Shown here piece by piece: positions 27,601-33,743 of a stretch of DNA of 34,247 bases (positions are counted from its first letter, which is position 1; each line of letters opens with the position of its first letter). This DNA is from Vampirovibrionales bacterium (GTDB lineage Bacteria; Cyanobacteriota; Vampirovibrionia; Vampirovibrionales; JAGQHJ01). A program made the translations under genes and the position numbers. The stretch lies in assembly GCA_025449835.1 (NCBI GenBank), contig JANWIO010000151.1, forward strand, positions 1 through 34,247, read 5' to 3'. The notes under the pieces were generated by a model that worked only from the letters and a program-made list of their open reading frames with translations, ran no database searches and was not told the DNA's origin.

Positions 27601-28711
27601 AGGCTTTGGAGAAAAAGCTTTGGCTTCACAGGTTGAAGCGTTAAGCAAAATGAATTATGTCGATCCAGCTCTTGAAGCGAGCTTGCAGAACGAGGCCGTT
27701 TCTTCTGAAGAGGATGATGACTTTAATTGGCAAATGGGTTCAAACACGATGAGTGAGGTCGGCGAGTTTCAATTTGATTTGCCTGAAGCACAGTCGATTG
27801 AAGATACTGAAGACGCTGAACTTTCAGAATCGCTTGCAGAGACAACTTTACAGGAAAATATAGACTTTTCGCTTCAATTTGAGTTACCAGAAGAACAATC
27901 ATCGATTGAAGAGCCTATCAGCCTAGATTTCCCAGAATCACTTTCAGAAACTGCTGTTGATGAAAATGTAGCCGTCGTACCTCAGTTAGAATTAGCTGCT
28001 GATATGCCTATTGAGGGGCTTGATGTAACGAAAACCGAAATGTCTTTTGAACCTCTAGAGGAAGTAGAATCCTTACCTTCTCCAGAATTGGAGGCATCGG
28101 AGCCAGTTGCTGAATCACCTGATTTGACCTTACCAGAACAAGAAGAAGAGGCCAATCCCTTAGAAACATTGAGTTTAAGTGAGGCATCTGAACCCTTAGC
28201 TGATTTGGAAGGGCTTGATTTTCATTTTGAAACATCTCTAGAAGAAACAGAACCCATTTCACTGGAATTTGGTACACTAGAATCACAACCCGATCAGCCA
28301 CAGGAAATTGCAGCCGTGAATGCATCTGATGCACAAATTTTCAGTCAGCATGATGATGCTTTAGATCTTTTATTCCCAAGCACGCCAGAGATGTTTGACT
28401 TAGAAGGGAAGCAGGAGCCTGATGAAGTCATTCCCGATTTCAATCTTGATCCAGACCCTCAGGCAGATGCACAAGTGGGAAGCACTCAGCAGTTGGAGTC
28501 TGCATTACCCATCTATAAAAATCTATCACGAGAGGATGGGGTTATTGCATTTAGGCCCGGAGAACAGGTATTCCATAAACGGTACGGGCAAGGCACTATT
28601 AAAAAAGTGATTACCATGGACGCAGATCAGGTGATTTTAAATATTAATTTTGAAGGGATCGGGAAGCGTTTATTGGATCCGAATTTGTCGCAACTTGAAA
28701 AAGTCAGCTAG
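24656..28711 (+). CDS. Giant acidic protein: decayed HerA/FtsK-like ATPase head, ~900-residue acidic linker, PcrA/UvrD-type C-terminal domain
   Basis: This protein has 1351 residues and no signal peptide or membrane segment. Residues 1-70 could be a small beta barrel. Residues 100-360 have the layout of a HerA/FtsK-type P-loop ATPase (strand, loop, helix, then PVVIIDPIG; a leucine-rich LSALPPALLPL helix; a second core strand), but the P-loop position reads YVKPNELGLHQ (117-127) with no GKS/T, and the Walker B position reads IVLIAPEVHP (291-300) with no Asp-Glu pair. Residues 370-1290 are low complexity, extremely Asp/Glu/Ser/Leu rich, with a 35-residue repeat at 1038 and 1073. The last 57 residues (FRPGEQVFHKRYGQGTIKKV ... 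LSQLEKVS) closely follow the C-terminal Tudor-like domain of PcrA/UvrD helicases, which is known to bind RNA polymerase. The ribosome binding site is weak. Domain calls are by eye; the role is unknown, perhaps a scaffold at DNA or RNA polymerase. Confidence 0.8.
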   Translation: MSALHVTIEQLTAERLEGRCTQWSDFPKPGYFIDFLTNQGTHFYTQIESVSPVPEAPNVLHLSLLPISGSPDSRVKEASQISQMDFYKNQQGYQDMDVPIALHDIQFDLNKSGKVVYVKPNELGLHQRIVKSFKDAGFPVVIIDPIGMSWGEEEAKQYLLGKDTQLSVQEVGINYFIEWVIESLPKAIQPKASEFLLSLVPPTPDFIPIQYFVSHPLLKDHPLSAAILHQLYVFHKNQLFASLPEKALTFEKIEGCLHLNLSALPPALLPLAYEGILRMAFRQVLPVNTQIVLIAPEVHPDFVSEFIQRIHHRIFLVSNISKTWKEFVVDSWGEARLFGEEGIEVQGEITDDLKLFLPYRNIENLAATLSNPTEPTAIETAEDAVQAASENIDGLEAASPDFEEGSQREMTTDVLPAVEPNEPELVDLESIIDEDLLTSTEEQNAALETVSIEAEAGVADDLESLHQLLGSAPENQEEALEGADSPEANAEPSVLDLDYFLNKETDGLEFESEGGDDASDTSLVSEASSEDPNWKGMVIDWKESQEPVNETTHLVATSDDFLMDSSPWLPEGEESLLVSGENLEQNDTNLDGVTAFDTDDSSKTFVGGKSLLDEEIDFLPESSDKLWDFDFSSLSGSNDGDTGFYRLLQKEIPNIAVGIAPIEMLEDAGGLGLDWDMSTLEMEEGLLANMAPDLLETVSEKNLETDEDKLELEAEVEVGTTTVFEEVYVSGEEMEQDNIDYLKDLLETSEKESKAVQENDTIGGLFDEHWVYELEEGGEEIAAMDNTQVHSSQGMAINFHEFVDSAQSAAGSDWELSVVQEAQPQSEQIAEETLAEVAAVNDEGDFVFHLDDDEDTLPSNNLEFIDLPTENDDLLKASQDEEMPIFTLDQGNITETSLPPGLVSSEGDDQASDNTQSMEGEPLLQTPDETVSTDALTLESDEELQFFLLEDEAEEQQSSDSSIDELEARMLDLSNQLGVNDPGFGEKALASQVEALSKMNYVDPALEASLQNEAVSSEEDDDFNWQMGSNTMSEVGEFQFDLPEAQSIEDTEDAELSESLAETTLQENIDFSLQFELPEEQSSIEEPISLDFPESLSETAVDENVAVVPQLELAADMPIEGLDVTKTEMSFEPLEEVESLPSPELEASEPVAESPDLTLPEQEEEANPLETLSLSEASEPLADLEGLDFHFETSLEETEPISLEFGTLESQPDQPQEIAAVNASDAQIFSQHDDALDLLFPSTPEMFDLEGKQEPDEVIPDFNLDPDPQADAQVGSTQQLESALPIYKNLSREDGVIAFRPGEQVFHKRYGQGTIKKVITMDADQVILNINFEGIGKRLLDPNLSQLEKVS

Positions 28712-28756
28712 TTCCTATTCAATAGAGAAGAATTGGATTGAATCAGGAATAGGAAC
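28711..28756 (+). promoter_or_regulatory. 10-bp inverted repeat covering the ileS ribosome binding site
   Basis: GTTCCTATTC (28711-28720) and GAATAGGAAC (28747-28756) are perfect complements separated by 26 nt. The right arm contains AGGA (28751-28754), the only plausible ribosome binding site for ileS, 11 nt before its ATG. The left arm begins at the last base of the preceding stop codon. Folding of the transcript would hide the ribosome binding site, while ribosomes finishing the upstream gene would cover the left arm. That suggests translational coupling or a switch. There is no T tract, so it is not an intrinsic terminator. Confidence 0.5.
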
Positions 28757-28765
28757 AATACGCTT

Positions 28766-31651
28766 ATGACGGATGGTTCTTCTGCCACACAGGGCCAGAC
28801 AGTAGATTACAAAGAAACCCTCAATTTACCCAAAACGCCTTTTAAAATGAAGGCGGGTTCGGTTACGCGTGAACCGGAATTGGAAAATTTTTGGGCTGAA
28901 AATCAGGTTTATGAAAAAGTTCAGGCGGCCAAAGTAAAAACCAATCGTTTTTTACTTCATGATGGCCCCCCTTACTTGAGCTCCGATAAAATCCATATTG
29001 GCACCGCTTTGAACAAAATTCTGAAAGACATTGTGACCAAATATAAATCCCAAAAGGGATTTTATTCTCCCTTTGTTCCGGGCTATGACGGCCATGGACT
29101 GCCCATTGAAAATGCGGTGGTCAAGTCGATTAAGGGTGGGCGTTCTGCCATCACAGAAGTGGAACTCCGCAAGCGCTGTCGGGAATTTGCCTTAAAAAAC
29201 TTAAAGGGGCAGGAAACGAATTTTAAGCGCCTAGGTGTTTGGGGCGATTGGGAACATCCTTATGTCACCATTCATGGACCTTTTGAAGCCGTTCAAATCC
29301 GTTTATTTTGGGAAATGTACCAAAAGGGATATGTCTACAAAGGGTTAAAGCCGGTTTATTGGTGTCCGCATTGTGAAACGGCTTTGGCCGATGCCGAAGT
29401 GGAATACCAAGACCATACCTCTCCCAGCGTGTATGTCCGTTTTTCAGCAGGTGACTTTTCTTCCCCTGATTTTCCCACACAGGTTAATCGGGATTGGCCC
29501 GATACTTACTTTGTGATTTGGACCACAACCCCTTGGACCTTACCGGCGAATCTGGCGTTAGCCCTAAGCCCGGAGATGGACTACGTTTTTATTAAAACCC
29601 AACATTGGGGAACCTTGATTGTGGCAGAGGCTCTGCTTCAGGACTTTCTCCAGAAAGCAGGAATCACTTCTTATGATGTGATTTATCAGACCAAGGGATC
29701 GGCGTTGGAAAATTTAAAGCCACAGCATCCTTTTTGTGATCGAATCAGTCCCACGATTTTGGGAGATCACGTCACAGCGGATGCTGGGACAGGGATTGTT
29801 CATACAGCCCCTGGCCATGGGCATGAAGACTACTTGGTGGGTCAAAAATATCATTTAGGCGTTTTATCGCCTTTGAATAACAAAGGTGTTTTTACCGAGG
29901 AGGCGGGAGATCGCTTTGCTGGGCTGTTTTATGAAAAGGGAAACCAGGCTGTTATTGAGGTTCTCAAAGAAAAGAAAGCCTTGATTGCTCAAGAGGATAT
30001 TTCTCACAGCTATCCCCATTGCTGGCGATGCCATAATCCTGTTATTTTCAGGGCAACGGAGCAGTGGTTTATCAGTATTGATGGTTTTCGTGAAAAAGCG
30101 CTGGAAGAGATCCGCAAGGTAACCTGGGTTCCCGCCCGGGGTGAACATCGTATCACCAGCATGGTGGAAAACCGGACTGATTGGTGTATCAGCCGCCAGC
30201 GAGTCTGGGGCGTTCCGATTCCTGTATTTTATTGTAACCAGTGCCAAACTCCTTTAATTAATGCGGATATTATTGATAGCCTGGCAAAGCGATTTGAGCA
30301 GGAAACATCTGATTCTTGGTGGGCTTACGATGCAAAAACCCTGTTAGGGGAAGGTGTTACCTGTTCTCAATGTGGCCATGGTGACTTTACGAAAGAAATG
30401 GACATTATGGATGTTTGGTTTGACAGTGGTGTGACCCATACCGCTGTGGTTGAAGCCAGATCCGAGGAATTAGGACATCTACCCGTTGAGCTTTATCTTG
30501 AAGGGTCTGATCAGCACCGCGGCTGGTTTCAATCGGCCCTCTTAACCAGTGTTGCCGTTCGGGGAGAACGCCCCTATAAGAGTGTTTTAACCCATGGCTT
30601 TGTCTTAGATCCCGATGGGCGAAAAATGAGTAAAAGCTTGGGCAATGTGGTGGACCCTCTGGATGTTATCCAGCAGTATGGGGCTGATGTCTTAAGGCTG
30701 TGGGTGGCCAGCGTGGATTACACCAATGATGTTCGGATTGGCAAGGAAATTGTGAATCAACTGGCAGAAGTTTACCGCAAAGTCCGTAACACCATTAGGT
30801 TTATCCTGGGAAATCTGGCGGGATTTAATGCTACGGATCAGCGGGTGCCTTATGCTCAATTATCCCGGCTAGATCAGTATACACTCTTTCGGCTACAGCA
30901 AGTGGTGGAAACCTTGACACAAGCCTTTGAAATCTATGAATTCCATCGTTATTACCAAGTGTTGCAGAATTTTTGTGTCACCGATTTAAGTGCCTTGTAT
31001 TTTGATGTGACGAAAGATATTTTATACACGGCGCCTCAAAATTCCGTTCAACGGCGGGCTGTGCAAACAGTTTTGTTCGAACTCCTGGCAACATTAACGC
31101 CTTTATTAGTCCCAGTGATGCCGCATTTGGCTGAAGATATCTGGTTAAATATTCCTGATGAACATCGGCCAACCTTTGGTTTACCAGAAGCGCCTTTGAG
31201 TATTCTGATGACGCCTTGGCCCCAGGTGAATTCACAATATTTGAATGAGGCATTAGCTGTTGAGTTTAAGCAGCTCCTTTCAGTGAAAGAAGCGGTCAAT
31301 TTTGCCTTGGAAAAACCTCGTTCCGAAGGGATTTTGGGAAGTTCATTAGAGGCTGATGTGGTGGTTGTGCCCAAAAATGATCAGATGACAAAGCTGTTTG
31401 CGACGATCCCCCCTTCCGAACTGGCTGCTTTGTTTATTACTTCCGGGGTTCAGGTGGCAGATACGCCACCTGCTGAGACCATTGGGAGTACCAATGGTGC
31501 ACTCGCAGAGGATGTTGCTGTTTATGCCATTAAGGCGATGGGTAAAAAGTGTATTCGGTGCTGGAAATTTTTGCCTTCGGTTGGTGTGACGCCAGAACAT
31601 CCTGAAATCTGTAGCCCATGCATTGAAGCCGTTCAAGCCGCCTTGGGATAA
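28766..31651 (+). CDS. ileS: Isoleucyl-tRNA synthetase with HIGT in place of HIGH
   Basis: This class I synthetase charges tRNA-Ile. Its 961 residues follow the bacterial layout with a C-terminal zinc finger (CIRCW ... CSPC, about 930-955). The active-site segment is LLHDGPPYLSSDKIHIGTAL: the signature HIGH reads HIGT (residues 77-80), and the preceding loop differs from the common YANGDIH, with one extra residue. KMSKS is canonical at 620-624 within GRKMSKSLGNVVDP. The editing (CP1) domain is present, including WTTTPWTLPANLALA and GTGIVHTAPGHGHEDY. The start ATG 28766 follows AGGA at 11 nt, inside a hairpin arm. It follows the acidic-protein gene by 54 bp on the same strand and may share its transcript. 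Confidence 0.97.
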   Translation: MTDGSSATQGQTVDYKETLNLPKTPFKMKAGSVTREPELENFWAENQVYEKVQAAKVKTNRFLLHDGPPYLSSDKIHIGTALNKILKDIVTKYKSQKGFYSPFVPGYDGHGLPIENAVVKSIKGGRSAITEVELRKRCREFALKNLKGQETNFKRLGVWGDWEHPYVTIHGPFEAVQIRLFWEMYQKGYVYKGLKPVYWCPHCETALADAEVEYQDHTSPSVYVRFSAGDFSSPDFPTQVNRDWPDTYFVIWTTTPWTLPANLALALSPEMDYVFIKTQHWGTLIVAEALLQDFLQKAGITSYDVIYQTKGSALENLKPQHPFCDRISPTILGDHVTADAGTGIVHTAPGHGHEDYLVGQKYHLGVLSPLNNKGVFTEEAGDRFAGLFYEKGNQAVIEVLKEKKALIAQEDISHSYPHCWRCHNPVIFRATEQWFISIDGFREKALEEIRKVTWVPARGEHRITSMVENRTDWCISRQRVWGVPIPVFYCNQCQTPLINADIIDSLAKRFEQETSDSWWAYDAKTLLGEGVTCSQCGHGDFTKEMDIMDVWFDSGVTHTAVVEARSEELGHLPVELYLEGSDQHRGWFQSALLTSVAVRGERPYKSVLTHGFVLDPDGRKMSKSLGNVVDPLDVIQQYGADVLRLWVASVDYTNDVRIGKEIVNQLAEVYRKVRNTIRFILGNLAGFNATDQRVPYAQLSRLDQYTLFRLQQVVETLTQAFEIYEFHRYYQVLQNFCVTDLSALYFDVTKDILYTAPQNSVQRRAVQTVLFELLATLTPLLVPVMPHLAEDIWLNIPDEHRPTFGLPEAPLSILMTPWPQVNSQYLNEALAVEFKQLLSVKEAVNFALEKPRSEGILGSSLEADVVVVPKNDQMTKLFATIPPSELAALFITSGVQVADTPPAETIGSTNGALAEDVAVYAIKAMGKKCIRCWKFLPSVGVTPEHPEICSPCIEAVQAALG

Positions 31652-31689
31652 GATGATTTATTCTCCCTTTGTTTTTGAATACAAATATT

Positions 31690-31727
31690 TTCTAGATTCA
31701 GGCTTATGGTAGCATGGCCTTCTAGAA
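31690..31727 (+). promoter_or_regulatory. Imperfect inverted repeat between ileS and the LPD29-like gene
   Basis: TTCTAGA-TTC-AGGC (31690-31703) pairs with GCCT-TCTAGAA (31717-31727) as an 11-bp stem with a three-base bulge and a 13-nt loop. It ends 7 nt before the GGGAGG ribosome binding site at 31735-31740. No T tract follows, so an intrinsic terminator for ileS is unlikely. It could be a leader hairpin or a protein-binding site of the downstream gene. Confidence 0.35.
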
Positions 31728-31747
31728 TCATAATGGGAGGATTGGAA

Positions 31748-32413
31748 ATGAATGGTATCAGGATTGCTTCTGCGACCTCATCAGTGATGTTTATGGGAAA
31801 AAGGGCCTCTGTAAAAAAAGCACCCAAGCCCAAGGTTGAAACCATAACAGATGAAATGGGCACGAGTACCTATACGACCCATTTTGACGTGGACCGGGTG
31901 TTTTACCCAAAAGGGCTAACAGAGTATCATTTTACGGGGAAAAATTTTGATGCCTCCCGAGATATTGCGCAAACGGCTTCGTTAATTCGGCAAGAGATTA
32001 AATCTCAAATCAGCGAAAAGAAGTTGCCTAAGGTAAAATACAGTATTCGTATTCAACGTTATCCGGGAGGGCAATCGTTACGAATGACGATTAAAGGCTT
32101 GCCGTTTCCCTTGGTAACATCTGAAAGCCTGAAAATTGGGGAAAAAATCAAGGCAAGAAGAGATCGGAAAATTCCGCAAAATCATTATTTAGCGAAGTAT
32201 TCCTTTATCAATTATGGCCTTGTGGATTTGACGCCTAAGGCATTAGACGTGTTACAGCAAACAAAGGCTATTCTTAAAAGTTATAACTCAGAAAGCTACA
32301 TCATGGGGCCTGGAGATGGTGGCTATAACCATTTTTATGAGAGTGTTGAGTATGATCTCGATTATGTGATTTCAGAAAGAGAAAAAGTCCAACATGCTCT
32401 AAAAAAGGCCTAA
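31748..32413 (+). CDS. Stand-alone LPD29-like protein
   Basis: This is 221 residues from ATG 31748, fixed by GGGAGG (31735-31740) at 7 nt. The longer frame from 31706 would start upstream of that site. After a basic N-terminus (GKRASVKKAPKPK) comes a segment at 74-117 (AQTASLIRQEIKSQI, KLPKVKYSIRIQRYPGGQSL) that follows the pattern of LPD29, a small domain first described in polyvalent proteins of phages and conjugative elements: helix with IRxxLK, PxVKFSVR strand, then GGxSxxV. Downstream LTPKALDVLQQTKAILKSYN (161-180) and the HFYESVEYD end also fit that family. It is cytoplasmic, and its function is unknown. It may be a domesticated mobile-element gene; no other mobile-element gene adjoins it. 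It converges on a glycosyltransferase remnant. Confidence 0.7.
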   Translation: MNGIRIASATSSVMFMGKRASVKKAPKPKVETITDEMGTSTYTTHFDVDRVFYPKGLTEYHFTGKNFDASRDIAQTASLIRQEIKSQISEKKLPKVKYSIRIQRYPGGQSLRMTIKGLPFPLVTSESLKIGEKIKARRDRKIPQNHYLAKYSFINYGLVDLTPKALDVLQQTKAILKSYNSESYIMGPGDGGYNHFYESVEYDLDYVISEREKVQHALKKA

Positions 32414-32422
32414 TCTTTGGAC

Positions 32423-32650
32423 TTATACCATTTCTTGCTGTAGTTCGGCTACGACCTCTTGAAAAACCCCAGTCCAGTCATTAAATTTCTGCTGACGAAA
32501 GAGCTTGGCCTTGGGGTACCAGGGGCTATCTGTTCGATTATGGAACCAGCGCCACTCTGAGATTTTGGACAATAAGATCCAAACCTGTTTTCCCAAAGTC
32601 CCTGCCAGGCGGGCTACACATATATCCACAAAAAAACGGGTTGCATTCAA
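32423..32650 (-). pseudogene. C-terminal remnant of a GT9-like/TPR-linked glycosyltransferase
   Basis: The frame ends in VDICVARLAGTLGKQVWILL, then SKISEWRWFHNRTDSPWYP, KAKLFRQQKFNDW and VAELQQEM. This is the conserved C-terminus of glycosyltransferases usually fused to TPR arrays (VDTxVAHLAGALGKPVWxLLP ... DWRW ... DSPWYPxxRLFRQ...DW). Only about 65 residues of the domain remain. The frame opens at TTG 32650 and meets an in-frame TAA nine codons further upstream, and no frame on that strand supplies the missing part. The normally invariant His of VAHLAG is Arg. I read it as the decaying end of a deleted gene rather than a working protein. Confidence 0.75.
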
Positions 32651-33064
32651 AGAAAAGCACTTTGAAACCCATTTTTACAACCAGCGTTGTCTTGAAACCC
32701 TCTATTAATGGTGGTTTGTAACTCAATGTTAAGTTTTTAAATCCTTTTTTGGGAGAAATTGGCATTAAAAATCAATAATTTGTTTTTATAAATATGTATA
32801 TGTTTAACTCTTTGTTATGCCTAGAAGGCAAATGTGTGTGTTGAAAAAATTCGGAGGTCTCATCAGTGAACAAGAACACTGGGTGGGCAGAAAAGTTACT
32901 CGGTCATCTCGTTTCCGCAACCGTTTTCCCAACCTGCCAAATAGAAAACCCCACCTCAAAAATTATTATTCTCAACATCAACAGCGATCTGTTTCCCAAA
33001 AAACAATCAGGGCGTAACAGTTCCAGCTGTGTAGAGGTTTGGATACCCAATTAACAAAGGAAAG
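32651..33064. other. 414-bp region without a convincing gene
   Basis: This lies between the glycosyltransferase remnant and bL25. It includes an AT-rich stretch (about 32740-32815). One possible small gene is GTG 32866 to TAA 33054 (62 codons; starts MNKNTGWAEKLLGHLVSATV). It has GGAGG at 32853-32857, 8 nt before the start, but shows no family resemblance and low-complexity composition. An overlapping frame from ATG 32817 is basic and unconvincing. The region may be leftover sequence from the deletion that removed the glycosyltransferase body. Confidence 0.5.
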
Positions 33065-33463
33065 TTAAGAAACGGAAACCACTTCTTCTGGACGAGTGGC
33101 AACATTTTCTTCTACTTGAGGTTGCTGTTGGGATGCTGCCTTATTTTGAGATTTTTGTTTGGATTTTGCCTTAGAATCCGGGGCGGAAGGTACCAAAAAC
33201 TCAATATGCCGAATAGAACCCGTGGTATTTCTTTTTTGAAGTTGTTTCACTTGAACATCCATGGATTTTCCGAGTCCATCCAACTTAAAATTTCGAACAC
33301 CTCGGGAAATAGCGACTTCAAATTCATGCGCTTTCACTTGGATGGAAAATGGTTCAATGGATTTTCCATAAACCGTTGCAGGGATGTATCCTGCTTTACG
33401 CAATTGACTCAGGGTAATGGTGGTGTCCCTTTCAAAAATTTTAAGGGGTTCTTGTTTTGTCAT
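33065..33463 (-). CDS. rplY: Ribosomal protein bL25 (short form)
   Basis: This 5S rRNA-binding protein of the large subunit is 132 residues long. The N-terminal L25 domain shows LRKAGYIPATVYGKSIEPFS (about 21-40), HEFEVAISRG, and LQKRNTTGSIRHIEFL (about 74-89), all typical. The second beta domain of the CTC/TL5 type is absent. Instead the protein ends in a 40-residue Gln/Lys/Ser/Glu-rich tail (SKAKSKQKSQNKAASQQQP). GGAG lies 9 nt before ATG 33463. The 280 bp upstream hold two inverted repeats that could be control elements. Confidence 0.93.
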   Translation of the reverse strand: MTKQEPLKIFERDTTITLSQLRKAGYIPATVYGKSIEPFSIQVKAHEFEVAISRGVRNFKLDGLGKSMDVQVKQLQKRNTTGSIRHIEFLVPSAPDSKAKSKQKSQNKAASQQQPQVEENVATRPEEVVSVS

Positions 33464-33743
33464 TTTTGAATACTCCAGGCGTTCATCGTTGAGGGTGGCG
33501 GTAGAATGTATGTTGCCATAAACCAGAGGAAAGCGTCAAGGATAATCCTTTAAAAGTGGAAACAACATCAATGTTTTCCCTCTCTGTATCCATTAAATAC
33601 CGGGAGCAAACCGGTTCAACCGCTTGCAAACCCCGGTCATTTCTATTGTCTTACCGAGTAAAAATTGTGCCCCCTGGAAACATTTTCAAAAAGTAAGCTC
33701 CAACAGTGTAAACCATTGGAGCGATGCATTGGATGTTGTGGGA
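33464..33743. other. 280-bp region upstream of bL25 with two inverted repeats
   Basis: No gene is visible. At 33538-33550 there is a perfect 13-bp palindrome, AAGGAT-A-ATCCTT. On the minus strand it abuts a TTGACG hexamer that could be a -35 box for bL25, although no matching -10 is clear. At 33599-33637 there is a longer stem: ACCGGG/CCCGGT, then GCAA/TTGC, then CGG/CCG around a TTCAA loop, with small internal loops. It follows the leucine-dehydrogenase-type gene on the minus strand, with no good T tract. Confidence 0.5.
33599..33637 (-). promoter_or_regulatory. Imperfect hairpin between the dehydrogenase gene and bL25
   Basis: Thirteen base pairs in three blocks (6+4+3) enclose a five-base loop. 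The sequence immediately after the stem on the minus strand is ATTTAATGG, too weak for a standard intrinsic terminator. It may end or slow transcription from the upstream dehydrogenase gene, or be part of a bL25 leader RNA. Confidence 0.35.

Noticed and set aside
28008-28334. 108-codon minus-strand frame within the acidic-protein gene
   Set aside because: It is antisense to a low-complexity Glu/Asp region, which naturally yields long Leu/Val/Pro-rich frames on the other strand.
32538-32765. 75-codon minus-strand frame overlapping the glycosyltransferase remnant
   Set aside because: A different frame from the recognisable remnant; it shows no resemblance to the missing glycosyltransferase part or any other family.
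33116-33469. 117-codon plus-strand frame over bL25
   Set aside because: It is a shadow of bL25; the product shows no domain logic, and the bL25 call is supported by motifs and ribosome binding site.
33599-33637. tRNA-like element (GGTTCAA within a structured block)
   Set aside because: The GGTTCAA resembles a T-loop, but the block is under 40 nt of pairing and no acceptor, D or anticodon arms can be drawn around it.
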